A stretch of DNA of 64,000 nucleotides, from positions 1-64,000 of the forward strand of contig BAYV01000003.1 of NCBI GenBank assembly GCA_000710935.1, read 5' to 3'. How positions within the stretch are numbered: the stretch's first letter is position 1; each line of letters starts with the position of its first letter. This document shows positions 1-8,212 of the stretch, piece after piece. The notes below the pieces were generated by a model. The model ran no database searches. It was not told the DNA's origin and was given only the letters and a program-made list of their open reading frames with translations. The stretch is from Iodidimonas nitroreducens (GTDB lineage Bacteria; Pseudomonadota; Alphaproteobacteria; Sphingomonadales; Rhodothalassiaceae). The position numbers and the translations under genes are program-made.

Positions 1-424
1 GCATCTCCCTTCTCTCATCAACACTGTCAAAGATCAAAGCCTTGATTTCCAAGGCGCCGCCGTGTTTCGAAGCCGTGTGCTCCGCAGCGGTGAGGGCGGG
101 TTATATGGATGCTGGCATGGCCTGTCAAACCCTTTTTGGAAGTTTTTTGACATCGCCCTCTTTCGCCATTCCGGCCAGCAGTCCTCGGCATGGGATTGCT
201 ATGGTAAAGCCTATCATTTCCCCCGTTTGCGGCGCTGAATCTTTCCCATAAGCCGCCCTTTCTGATCGAATATGGCGAGAGGGATAAAATGCGGGCGCGC
301 CATTTTTCCGAGATCATTGCGCGCATAGCGACTTTCCCGGTCGTGGCGCTGGGGGTAGACTTTGATCGCCCTTGATCAGGCCCTAGGATAGGCAGATGAG
401 GGTTTTCATAGGGGGGGCGCGGAT
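1..424. other. Left-edge stretch without a confident gene
   Basis: No intact gene is convincing here. A plus-strand frame stays open from about 208 to a TGA at 373-375 and reads like protein sequence (it includes the stretch FLIEYGERDKMRARHF), but its only ATG is internal, at 289, and a stop at 205-207 closes it upstream. It may be the 3' remnant of a decayed gene. No tRNA fold was found around the TTCGAA at about 65-70. A G-rich run just before 425 can serve as ribosome binding site for the next gene. Confidence 0.3.
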
Positions 425-2458
425 ATGAGCCAGAAACTGACGGATGAAGAGGTGGAGACCCGGAAGGCCAAAGCCCTCGCCCAATGGGAAGCGGATTGGG
501 AGGCGATGGACTTTTCTTGGGAGGGATTGGCCGATGCCGGCTGGCACTTGGGCGATTTGGCTTCAGAAGCGCAAAAACTGAAGCGCTGGATGGCCCCGGC
601 TGGTTTCCCGGGCGAAGGAAATGTGCACAAAATCAGCTATGGAGATTGGAAAGAAGCAACGATTCAAGATTACTGGCGATGGAGCATCGGCATCGCCGAT
701 GGCGAAGAGCGTCTGCTGAGTGATGATGCGTTATTGGCAAGAGGGCTCCTAAAAACGGGGGCGGATGGCAAGCTGTGGCACATCATCCATCTTGCCGAAA
801 CAGAGGCCTCTTCCCACCCTGCGCTGAGAAGGGCACTGCTTGCACGTCTAGAGACAGCAAATAATGAACCTTTAAACATATTTGCGGATCAAAAATTCAA
901 ACTCAATTTAAAAGGATCAAGGACAGAAAAAATATTTGATTTTTTTAGCATCCAATTAACAAACAGAATTCTGTTAGATATGGATTTTGATTTTGGAAAA
1001 ACATCAATCCTGAATATGAATTTTTCTCACCCTGATATAAAATATTATTTCAATAAATATAAATTCAAAATCGTGTCAGTATCATTTAGTAAATTTAAAA
1101 AAATATTTAAATTTATGAATAGCTTAGTAATTGAGGAAATTCGCATTCATGATACAAATTTTAAAAATTACGCATATTTTGAAAAATCAAGTTTCTACGA
1201 TTTATTTAAAATAAATAATTCATTATTAGAAAAAAGTGCTATTTTTAGAAAAAATGAATTTTTTGGAAATTTCCAAATAAAAAATACTTCTTTTGGTGAA
1301 AATTGTCAATTTATAGACAACTTTTTTTATAAAGATGTTTCTATTATCAAATGTACATTCTCCCGTGGTCTAAGTTTCAGTAAATCATATTTTGAAGATA
1401 TTCCTTCTGGGACATCCATTTTTTATTCTGACGTTGATTTCACTGGTTCTGAATTTGGTGATGATGCGAATTTCGATCATGTCATTTTTAAAGGGAATGT
1501 GCGGTTTGATGGTTGCCGTTTTGGCAAGAATGTCACTTTCCGATCTGCCGTATTCCACCAAAAGGCAAGCTTTCATGAGGCCACTTTTGATGATCGGGCT
1601 TCATTTAAGGAGGCAGAATTCAAAGGCAAGACGACATTTGAAGGTGCTGAATTCATAGGCGCGGCCTTTTTTAGAGATTGTAAACTTCCCCAATCCCCAA
1701 TGGAAAGCCTCAACTGCTTTCGCGCCACCCGCTTTCGCGAACTGGTCAGTTTCCGAGACGTGGAGATTTCCAGCCTCGCCACTTTCAATGAAGCCCGCTT
1801 TGCCAAAAGTCTTATTCTGCATGATCCCGGTGAAGACCGCGCCACAGAACTTTGGGATGAAGCATTACATGCGGTCAAAGGTGAGGTGAAGGGAGAGGAT
1901 AAAGCCCGAGAAGCCTATTTCGGTGCCTTGGAAGGCGGCTGCCGGGTTCTGAAACAGGAAATGGAAAAGATCGCCGACTCATCACGGGAGCGGCGCTATT
2001 TCCGTTATGAATTGATTGCTCGGCGGCACCGCCCGGCTATCAAGCGGATGGAGGCGCTATCGAGCCATGTTTATTGGGCCTTAGCCGATTATGGTCATTC
2101 CATCGGCCGCCCGCTTGTTTGGCTTTTCGGGCTTTTTCTGGTGATTTGGACGACCGCCTTTTTATGCGCCAGCCTTGGCAGTGGCACCCTTTGCTTCCAC
2201 CTCGACGGCGCGCCCCATCCCGCCCTTGGGGATGCTTTTGCCTTGTCCATCCAAAATCTTATCAAGCCGGGGGCGGTTTGGGATGTCCGCTTTCCCGATA
2301 CGGTGCCGCGCCTGGCGGCGGCCTTTCAAAGCCCCGGCCTGCCCCTTTGGCTGAAGGTTCTTTCCACGTTTCAATCGGTTTTATCCTTGTTATTGGTGTT
2401 TTTGAGCGGCGTTGCAATCCGGCGAAAATTCCGTATTTCTTGGACGCCATCAGCATAG
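425..2458 (+). CDS. Pentapeptide-repeat-like membrane protein with AT-rich core
   Basis: The 677-residue product has three parts. Residues 1-140 are acidic, rich in Trp and Lys, and match no domain I know. Residues of about 335-450 show a repeated pattern of Phe every five residues with small or acidic residues between (for example VRFDGCRFGKNVTF), typical of pentapeptide-repeat beta-helices. The C-terminus has two hydrophobic segments near 565-585 and 641-661 separated by about 55 residues, so it is probably anchored in the inner membrane. No potassium-channel TxGYG filter is seen. Bases of about 860-1480 are far richer in A and T than the flanks: I count 9 G or C in the 60 bases at 1081-1140. 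The reading frame stays open throughout, so this is not simple decay. Function is unknown; proteins joining pentapeptide repeats to a two-helix membrane domain are known but mostly uncharacterised. Confidence 0.75.
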   Translation: MSQKLTDEEVETRKAKALAQWEADWEAMDFSWEGLADAGWHLGDLASEAQKLKRWMAPAGFPGEGNVHKISYGDWKEATIQDYWRWSIGIADGEERLLSDDALLARGLLKTGADGKLWHIIHLAETEASSHPALRRALLARLETANNEPLNIFADQKFKLNLKGSRTEKIFDFFSIQLTNRILLDMDFDFGKTSILNMNFSHPDIKYYFNKYKFKIVSVSFSKFKKIFKFMNSLVIEEIRIHDTNFKNYAYFEKSSFYDLFKINNSLLEKSAIFRKNEFFGNFQIKNTSFGENCQFIDNFFYKDVSIIKCTFSRGLSFSKSYFEDIPSGTSIFYSDVDFTGSEFGDDANFDHVIFKGNVRFDGCRFGKNVTFRSAVFHQKASFHEATFDDRASFKEAEFKGKTTFEGAEFIGAAFFRDCKLPQSPMESLNCFRATRFRELVSFRDVEISSLATFNEARFAKSLILHDPGEDRATELWDEALHAVKGEVKGEDKAREAYFGALEGGCRVLKQEMEKIADSSRERRYFRYELIARRHRPAIKRMEALSSHVYWALADYGHSIGRPLVWLFGLFLVIWTTAFLCASLGSGTLCFHLDGAPHPALGDAFALSIQNLIKPGAVWDVRFPDTVPRLAAAFQSPGLPLWLKVLSTFQSVLSLLLVFLSGVAIRRKFRISWTPSA

Positions 2459-2466
2459 GAAAGAGC

Positions 2467-2805
2467 ATGGACCAGCGATTGAAGCGGCTGGAGGGATTGG
2501 CGGACTTGCTCGACAGCCGCTTTCGCATTCCCGGCCTTGGGGTGCGGGTGGGGCTGGATGGCATCATTGGCCTGATCCCCGGCATTGGCGATGCCGTGAT
2601 GGCGTTGGTGTCGCTTTATCTGGTGGCGGAAGCCGTGCATATGGGTGCGCGCAAGCGGGTGATTGCGCAGATGCTGGCCAATATCGGGATCGATTTTCTG
2701 CTGGGGAGCATTCCCATCGCGGGGGATTTGTTCGACATTGCTTTCAAGGTGAATAATCGCAATATCGCCCTTTTAAAGGCTGAGCAGAACCGGCATGGGG
2801 AATAG
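2467..2805 (+). CDS. DUF4112 domain small membrane protein
   Basis: The 112-residue protein matches the DUF4112 pattern: an N-terminal helix (RLEGLADLLDSRFRIPG), then the Gly/Pro turn motif LDGIIGLIPGIGDA, a hydrophobic segment, and a second related motif LGSIPIAGDLFDIAF before an Asn-rich tail. The family is found in bacteria and archaea, is predicted to lie in or on the membrane, and has no established function. The ATG at 2467 is chosen because AGGAAAGAGC sits just upstream and the conserved region starts here; the frame is open further 5' but that part overlaps the preceding gene. It begins 8 bases after the pentapeptide-like gene and is probably co-transcribed with it. Confidence 0.8.
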   Translation: MDQRLKRLEGLADLLDSRFRIPGLGVRVGLDGIIGLIPGIGDAVMALVSLYLVAEAVHMGARKRVIAQMLANIGIDFLLGSIPIAGDLFDIAFKVNNRNIALLKAEQNRHGE

Positions 2806-2849
2806 GAGCCAAGCCGATTCGCCACCCCTTATCATAAAGGATAAGCACC

Positions 2850-3275
2850 TTATTCCTTATCGCGTTCCTTATCGCGATGATGGCGCTGGATGCCCATTTC
2901 ATCGAGCATGGCTGTTTCGCGCTTGGCCGCGTCCTCTTTTTGGCGCAGGGCTTGGCGTTCGGCCAAAATCTCGAATTTCTTGAGTTCCTGAAAGGCTTCG
3001 CGCACCACATCTTCCTTGGCATTGCGCTGTTTTTCCACGCCATGGCGCTTTTTCAGCAGCGCATCACGGCGGGCGAATGTGGCGGCAGCAAAAGCCCCAA
3101 AAGAAAGGCCCGCCAGCACATCGCCTTCAAAAGCCCCTTCTTTTTCCAATTGGCCTGAAAGGGCAGCAAGCTGGGCATCGATCTCATTCATCTCGGCCTG
3201 CACCCCGGCCAGTTCCTTTCGCGCTTCATCAAGCTGCCATTTCGACAACCGGATCATGCCATCCAGACCCTTCAT
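2850..3275 (-). CDS. fliJ: Flagellar export protein FliJ
   Basis: This 141-residue, highly charged and almost entirely helical protein has the coiled-coil pattern and size of FliJ, the stalk-like general chaperone of the flagellar type III export ATPase complex. It lies 10 bases downstream of fliI on the same strand, the usual partner order, and AAAGGTGAGCG precedes its ATG. FliJ primary sequence is poorly conserved, so the call depends mainly on length, coiled-coil character and position. The last residues (RDKERDKE) are encoded by an exact 12-base duplication at 2853-2864 and 2865-2876. Confidence 0.82.
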   Translation of the reverse strand: MKGLDGMIRLSKWQLDEARKELAGVQAEMNEIDAQLAALSGQLEKEGAFEGDVLAGLSFGAFAAATFARRDALLKKRHGVEKQRNAKEDVVREAFQELKKFEILAERQALRQKEDAAKRETAMLDEMGIQRHHRDKERDKE

Positions 3276-3285
3276 CGCTCACCTT

Positions 3286-4611
3286 TCATGATCGAAGAAT
3301 ATCGGCCAAACGTTGATAGCCATCGGCAAGATTGGTTTGATCGTCTTTTTTCTGATTAAGATAGGCATCAAGCTGGGGCATCAGATCCATGGCCCGGTCC
3401 ACAACCGCATCCGCCCCCCGACGATAAGCGCCAAGGCGGATCATTTCTTCCATATCGGCATAGGCGGCAAGGCTGGTGCGTGCCTCCCGCACGATCTCGT
3501 TTTCCGCGTCGCTATTGCAGCCGGGCATGGTGCGCGAAACAGATTTCAGCACATTGATGGCAGGATAGCGGCCGCGTTCGGCAATCGCCCGCTCCATCAC
3601 GATATGGCCATCCAATATGCCCCGCACCGCATCGGCCACCGGCTCATTATGATCATCGCCCTCCACCAGCACGGTGAAAAGCCCGGTGATCGAGCCCGCG
3701 CCGCGCGGCCCCGGCCCTGCCCGCTCCAGCAATTTCGGCAATTCGGTAAAAACGGTGGGGGTATAGCCCTTGGTGGTGGGTGGCTCGCCCCCCGCAAGGC
3801 CGATTTCACGCTGGGCCATGGCAAAGCGGGTGATCGAATCCATCAGGCACAAAACCTGCTGGCCATGATCGCGAAAATATTCCGATAAGGTGAGGGTGAG
3901 CCACGCCGCCTGCCGCCGCATCAGGGCCGATTCGTCGGATGTGGCCACCACCACCACAGAGCGTGCCAGCCCCTCCTCGCCCAGATCATCCTCAATAAAT
4001 TCCTGTACCTCGCGCCCGCGCTCGCCGATCAGGCCGATGACCGCAACATCGGTGGCGGTATAGCGCGCAAGCATCGACATCAGCACCGATTTCCCGACAC
4101 CCGACCCCGCGAAAATCCCCATTCTTTGCCCCGAACAGCAGGAAACGAAGCTATTGAGGGCGCGCACGCCCAGATCAAGCTTGGCCCCCACCCTTTGCCG
4201 TTCATGGGCCGCCGGGGGGCGGGCGCGCAAAAGCGCCGGTTCGCCACTTTCCCGCAAGGGGCCCTTGCCATCCACCGGCTGCCCAAAGGCATTGACCACC
4301 CGGCCAAGCCATGCGGACGAGGGATAAACCGCCGGTTCCTGCTCCCCCACATAAGCTTTGCAGCCGATTCCCACACCATCCAGCCCGGTGAAGGGCATCA
4401 CCAGCGACCGCTCATCGCCAAAGCCGATCACCTCGCAATCGATCAGGCGGCGATCCCGGGCTTCAATGATCACCCGCGATCCCACAGACAGGCTGTGTTC
4501 TGCGCCCGCCACCTCAACCAGCAAGCCGCGTACCGCCACCACCCGGCCATAGCGGCGATCAGATTGAATCCGGTTGATTCCGATATGCAGACTTTTGAGA
4601 CTCGCAGCCAT
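3286..4611 (-). CDS. fliI: Flagellum-specific ATPase FliI
   Basis: FliI is the hexameric ATPase that energises loading of substrates into the flagellar type III export gate. The 441-residue product has an F1-beta-like fold: an N-terminal beta-barrel region, the Walker A motif GSGVGKS near residue 169, a Walker B region ([19 protein letters not shown]) followed by the signature [15 protein letters not shown], and a C-terminal helical domain ending near ADILRS. An in-frame ATG at 4656 would add 15 residues; 4611 gives the usual FliI N-terminus ([18 protein letters not shown] soon after the start), but neither start has a strong ribosome binding site. It is followed by fliJ and is divergent from ctrA. 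fliH, its negative regulator, lies over 50 kb away in this window. Confidence 0.95.
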   Translation of the reverse strand: MAASLKSLHIGINRIQSDRRYGRVVAVRGLLVEVAGAEHSLSVGSRVIIEARDRRLIDCEVIGFGDERSLVMPFTGLDGVGIGCKAYVGEQEPAVYPSSAWLGRVVNAFGQPVDGKGPLRESGEPALLRARPPAAHERQRVGAKLDLGVRALNSFVSCCSGQRMGIFAGSGVGKSVLMSMLARYTATDVAVIGLIGERGREVQEFIEDDLGEEGLARSVVVVATSDESALMRRQAAWLTLTLSEYFRDHGQQVLCLMDSITRFAMAQREIGLAGGEPPTTKGYTPTVFTELPKLLERAGPGPRGAGSITGLFTVLVEGDDHNEPVADAVRGILDGHIVMERAIAERGRYPAINVLKSVSRTMPGCNSDAENEIVREARTSLAAYADMEEMIRLGAYRRGADAVVDRAMDLMPQLDAYLNQKKDDQTNLADGYQRLADILRS

Positions 4612-4683
4612 GTCAGGAGATTCCAAAATGCAGATAAAGCGGCCAATGCGGGCCATTCACGCTGAAAAGCCATCCTGTGCGCA

Positions 4684-4810
4684 TTTTCTTAAACCTAAGT
4701 AAACTATGTTTAATAACGCAATTTCAGGCTTTTTGCGGTCGGTCGTTTCTATTAAGGTTATAATTTGTTAATAAATCGCCTGTTAACTTTGATTAATGAG
4801 GGGGCGACTC
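4684..4810 (+). promoter_or_regulatory. Candidate ctrA/fliI divergent control region with CtrA-like boxes
   Basis: The 379-base gap between fliI and ctrA is AT-rich in this part and holds TTAA at 4689, 4710, 4752, 4768, 4783 and 4793. The best match to the CtrA consensus TTAA-N7-TTAA is TTAA-N7-TAAA at 4689-4703, one base off. A GANTC methylation site (GACTC) lies at 4806-4810. CtrA autoregulation and CcrM methylation of the ctrA promoter are known in Caulobacter; that they act here is inference. Confidence 0.4.
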
Positions 4811-4990
4811 AGGGGCAGCAAGCATTTTATGCGCGATGGCCTGAAAAATCTGAGAGCCGAAAAATCTAAAGGTCTTAACGCATAAGGCCGATGACGGATG
4901 AAGGCGAAGCGGGGGCATTGTCGTCTCTCGTGGCCACAAAACAGGGAACCAGAACAAGAAATGTTCCGGTAGCGCACAGGAGAGAAGACC

Positions 4991-5758
4991 ATGCGCGTGC
5001 TATTGATCGAAGACGATACCACCACAGCCAAAAGCATCGAACTCATGCTCTCGGTTGAGCGATTCAATGTTTATACCACGGATCTGGGCGAAGAAGGCCT
5101 CGATCTGGGCAAGCTTTATGATTATGACATCATCATTCTCGATCTCAACCTGCCGGATATGCATGGTTATGATGTCCTGAAAAAGTTGCGGCTTTCCAAG
5201 GTCAATACACCGATCCTGATTTTGTCGGGGCAATCGGAAATGGAAGATAAGGTGAAGGCCCTGGGCTTTGGTGCCGATGATTATCTGACCAAGCCCTTTC
5301 ACAAGGAAGAACTGGTGGCCCGCATCCACGCTATTGTGCGCCGCTCCAAGGGGCATTCCCAATCGGTGATCAAAACCGGCAAGCTTTCGGTCAATCTGGA
5401 TACTAAAACCGTTGATGTGCGCGGCAATCGGGTGCATCTGACCGGAAAAGAATATGCCATGCTCGAACTTTTGAGCCTGCGCAAGGGCACCACCCTCACC
5501 AAAGAAATGTTTCTCAATCATCTTTATGGCGGCATCGATGAGCCGGAATTAAAAATCATCGATGTGTTTATCTGCAAGCTGAGAAAAAAGCTGGCATCGG
5601 CCACCGATGGTGAAAACTATATCGAAACCGTGTGGGGGCGTGGCTATGTTTTGCGTGATCCCGATGAAGAAAGCCAGGGTGAAAACAGAGCTTCTGCAAA
5701 TTCCGGGGACAGAAAAAGCCCCAAGGGTGCTGAAACTGCCAACGCTCTCGCCAGTTAA
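4991..5758 (+). CDS. ctrA: Cell-cycle response regulator CtrA
   Basis: The 255-residue OmpR/PhoB-class regulator has a receiver domain (residues 1-120) with acidic pocket E7-D8-D9, phosphoacceptor D51 in [12 protein letters not shown] and the conserved Lys in DYLTKPF. Residues of about 125-235 form a winged helix containing [15 protein letters not shown] and [11 protein letters not shown]. These closely match CtrA, the alphaproteobacterial master regulator of cell division, replication control and flagellar and pilus genes. GGAGAGAAGACC lies before the ATG. Adjacency to fliI-fliJ is a recurrent alphaproteobacterial arrangement. The tail after about residue 235 is polar and ends NALAS; in Caulobacter the C-terminal residues matter for ClpXP proteolysis. 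Confidence 0.95.
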   Translation: MRVLLIEDDTTTAKSIELMLSVERFNVYTTDLGEEGLDLGKLYDYDIIILDLNLPDMHGYDVLKKLRLSKVNTPILILSGQSEMEDKVKALGFGADDYLTKPFHKEELVARIHAIVRRSKGHSQSVIKTGKLSVNLDTKTVDVRGNRVHLTGKEYAMLELLSLRKGTTLTKEMFLNHLYGGIDEPELKIIDVFICKLRKKLASATDGENYIETVWGRGYVLRDPDEESQGENRASANSGDRKSPKGAETANALAS

Positions 5759-5785
5759 AGGCTGCGCCCATGATCAAGATCATAA

Positions 5786-5822
5786 CCGGCTCGCCAGGTG
5801 ATGAAACACAATCGCGAGCCGG
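5786..5822. terminator. Hairpin between convergent ctrA and PEP-CTERM gene
   Basis: CCGGCTCGC at 5786-5794 pairs with GCGAGCCGG at 5814-5822 across a 19-base loop. It lies 27 bases after the ctrA stop and before the end of the convergent gene. There is no T-run on either side, so it could be a weak or factor-dependent terminator or a transcript-end stabiliser. Confidence 0.4.
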
Positions 5823-5849
5823 GTGCGGATGGTGATCAGAACGCCTTGA

Positions 5850-6650
5850 TCAGCGCTTGCGGCGGCTCATCATCCCAAGACCGAGAAGCCCTCCGATGAA
5901 AAAAAGCGCGCTCGCGGGAACAGGCACATCGGTAACATAGCGGCTGGCAAACAGAAAATCCTGTGAGGAAACATGAGACACACGTTGCGCGCCATCCGTC
6001 AGCCCCAGCCAACCCCAGCCCACGGGAAAGCCGCAATGCACCGATTCCGGGCAATCGAGCCGGTGATTATTGGATAAAAAGCTGAACAGCCGGCCCGATT
6101 GATCGCCCCAGGCAATCAGCTGCACCTGCTGGCCGGCATCAATACCCAAAACAGAATCCAAAAAGCTTAATTTGCCGGTTCCCTTGGAACTGGCCCCTGC
6201 GCCATCGCCAAAAATCTGGATCCCCGGATTGAGGGGATCGAAATCAGCCGACGCCGCAAATCCCCGATAGGTAAAATCAAAGCTCACCGGGGCGGAAGCG
6301 ACATAAGACCCTCCCCCCGAATCCCGCCCGCCTTCACCCAGGCCAATGATGCGAAAGCTGTTCAGGGCCGAATCGTCATGCACTTCAAGCCTTGCTGTCA
6401 CATTGGTAAAGGCAAAGGTCCACACATCGGATGCCCGGCCGCCACCGGTGAGAAAGCGCTCGATCCCATCAAGGCGCAAGCCATAAATCGGGGGGGCCTG
6501 ATTGCCATCGGGATGGCTGAACAGATTATAATCATGGCTGGCAATAACCGCAGCATCCACCGGCGCGGCCATCACCATGCCAGACAGGATTGCCGCCAGA
6601 ACGGATGCCGCACCCCTTTTCATCCCTAAAGCTGTCATCTTCGCCCCCAT
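5850..6650 (-). CDS. Secreted protein with PEP-CTERM-type sorting tail
   Basis: The 266-residue product has an N-terminal signal peptide (hydrophobic stretch up to about residue 33) and a C-terminal tail VPVPASALFFIGGLLGLG followed by RRKR. This is the proteobacterial VPxPA variant of the PEP-CTERM signal: motif, transmembrane helix, basic end. Such proteins are cleaved and anchored by exosortase and usually reach the cell surface or matrix. The body is rich in Gly, Ser, Asp and aromatic residues and is probably beta-sandwich; no catalytic motif was recognised. Alternative starts exist at residues 5 and 10; the first ATG has AAAGG just upstream. No exosortase gene lies in this window. Confidence 0.75.
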   Translation of the reverse strand: MGAKMTALGMKRGAASVLAAILSGMVMAAPVDAAVIASHDYNLFSHPDGNQAPPIYGLRLDGIERFLTGGGRASDVWTFAFTNVTARLEVHDDSALNSFRIIGLGEGGRDSGGGSYVASAPVSFDFTYRGFAASADFDPLNPGIQIFGDGAGASSKGTGKLSFLDSVLGIDAGQQVQLIAWGDQSGRLFSFLSNNHRLDCPESVHCGFPVGWGWLGLTDGAQRVSHVSSQDFLFASRYVTDVPVPASALFFIGGLLGLGMMSRRKR

Positions 6651-6956
6651 TTGACCTTTCGGCTCAGAAATTTAACTGTCCATGCCTGAACACGCCAAGC
6701 GCCCCAGATTCACCCCCATCACAGCAAGATACAGGCCAATTTCGCGATCTGGATGAAAGCTGTTCATAAACAATAAGTTAATCTCCCTCCCCTCCCCTTT
6801 ATGGCACGAGTATTTTTGATTTGTAAAATTAGCTGACGGCGCTGTCCCATTTTAGAACAGTTTTACGATCTCCTCCCGTCAACCCTGCCAATAAGGTGAT
6901 GATCCAATAACCGGCCCTTTCATCCCTGACCCGTCCGGGGCTATGATTGCCCCAGC
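6651..6956. other. Intergenic region, divergent promoters
   Basis: The gap separates the divergent PEP-CTERM-type gene and the VWA gene. It contains AT-rich blocks around 6765-6785 and 6805-6835 that could hold promoters. A sequence resembling the -24 half of a sigma-54 promoter (TGGCACG at 6802-6808) lacks a matching GC element at the proper spacing. Nothing else was recognised. Confidence 0.4.
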
Positions 6957-6998
6957 CTGATCGCTGGAGACTGACCGCTGAAAACTGATCGCTGGAGA
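6957..6998 (+). repeat. Three tandem 14-bp units before the VWA gene start
   Basis: Units at 6957-6970, 6971-6984 and 6985-6998 read CTGATCGCTGGAGA, CTGACCGCTGAAAA and CTGATCGCTGGAGA; the first and third are identical. The array ends 9 bases before the ATG at 7008, and the GGAG of the third unit (6994-6997) is the only good ribosome binding site for that gene. Confidence 0.85.
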
Positions 6999-7007
6999 CC
7001 GCTCCTG

Positions 7008-8180
7008 ATGTTCATCCATTTTTTCCAAAGCCTGCGGCAATCCGGTGTGCCGGTGAGCCTCAAGGAATATCTGATGCTGATGGAAGCCCTGGATGAAGGC
7101 CTGGCCGATTGGTCGGTGGAGACATTTTATTATCTATCCCGGGCGGCTCTGGTGAAAGACGAAAGCAATCTTGATAAATTCGACCGGGTTTTCGGCCATG
7201 TGTTCAAAGGGCTGGATCTGCTGAGTGATAGTGATCAGATCGATCTGCCTGAAGATTGGCTGAAAAAACTGGCGGAATTGCATCTAAGCCCGGAAGAAAT
7301 GGAGCAGATCAAATCTCTGGGCGATTTCGATCAGATCATGGAAACCCTGAAAAAACGTCTTGAAGAGCAAAAAGAGCGTCATCAGGGCGGTAATAAATGG
7401 ATCGGCACCGCCGGTCGATCGCCATACGGTGCCTATGGCTATAATCCCGAAGGCGTGCGGATCGGGCAAAAGGAAAGCCGCCATCGCCGCGCCATCAAAG
7501 TTTGGGACAAGCGGGCGTTTCGCAATTTCGATGATCAGGTCGAATTGGGCACCCGGTCGATCAAGGTGGCCCTTGGCCGTTTGCGGCAATTTGCCCGCAC
7601 CGGGGCTTTGGATGAGTTTGATCTTGATGATACCATCCGCTCGACCGCGAAAAAGGGCTATCTGGATATCAAGATGCGGCCTGAGCGGCATAATGCCGTC
7701 AAAATCCTGCTGTTTCTCGATGTTGGCGGATCGATGGATGATCATGTCAAAATCACTGAAGAGCTATTTTCCGCAGCCCGCAGCGAATTCAAGTATCTGG
7801 AATTTTTCTATTTCCACAATTGCCTGTACGAAAGCGTGTGGAAAGATAATCGCCGCCGCCATCAGGAACGCATCGATACTTGGCAGATTTTACACAGCTT
7901 TCCCGCTGATTATAAGCTGATCTTTGTGGGTGATGCTTCGATGAGCCCCTATGAAATTGTCTATCCCGGCGGCTCGGTGGAACATTGGAACGAAGAATCC
8001 GGGGAAACCTGGATGCGCCGGGCCTTGGGGATTTATTCCAAAGCCGTGTGGCTCAATCCGATTCCGGCCCAGCACTGGTCTTATAGCCAATCGCTGACGA
8101 TGATCCGCGAACTGATGAAAGATCGAATGTTTCCCCTGACCCTGGCCGGATTGAACGATGCCATAAGGGCACTCGTTTAA
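7008..8180 (+). CDS. VWA domain protein, CoxE-like
   Basis: The 390-residue cytoplasmic protein has a helical N-terminal region, a charged linker near residues 110-130, and from about residue 228 a von Willebrand A domain. The metal site begins LLFLDVGGSMDDH (D238, G240, S242), so the first Ser of the DxSxS motif is Gly. Later conserved pieces include FYFHNCLYESVW and LIFVGDASMSPYEI. This is the CoxE-like VWA family, whose members usually work with a MoxR-type AAA ATPase in chaperone-like metallocofactor or complex assembly. No MoxR gene is adjacent: the neighbours are a divergent PEP-CTERM-type gene and a convergent lipoprotein gene. The DVGGS form probably occurs across this subfamily rather than being a local defect. 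Its target is unknown. Confidence 0.85.
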   Translation: MFIHFFQSLRQSGVPVSLKEYLMLMEALDEGLADWSVETFYYLSRAALVKDESNLDKFDRVFGHVFKGLDLLSDSDQIDLPEDWLKKLAELHLSPEEMEQIKSLGDFDQIMETLKKRLEEQKERHQGGNKWIGTAGRSPYGAYGYNPEGVRIGQKESRHRRAIKVWDKRAFRNFDDQVELGTRSIKVALGRLRQFARTGALDEFDLDDTIRSTAKKGYLDIKMRPERHNAVKILLFLDVGGSMDDHVKITEELFSAARSEFKYLEFFYFHNCLYESVWKDNRRRHQERIDTWQILHSFPADYKLIFVGDASMSPYEIVYPGGSVEHWNEESGETWMRRALGIYSKAVWLNPIPAQHWSYSQSLTMIRELMKDRMFPLTLAGLNDAIRALV

Positions 8181-8212
8181 AGGCGGCATCCGCTTATCTC
8201 GAAACGGCTCGC

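Noticed and set aside
60-130. tRNA-like TTCGAA near the left edge
   Set aside because: No acceptor or anticodon stem could be formed around it.
4783-4796. TTAA-N6-TTAA as an exact CtrA box
   Set aside because: The spacer is six bases rather than seven; kept only as part of the general TTAA cluster.
6802-6825. Possible sigma-54 promoter (TGGCACG) upstream of the VWA gene
   Set aside because: The -12 element lacks the GC dinucleotide at the required spacing from GG.
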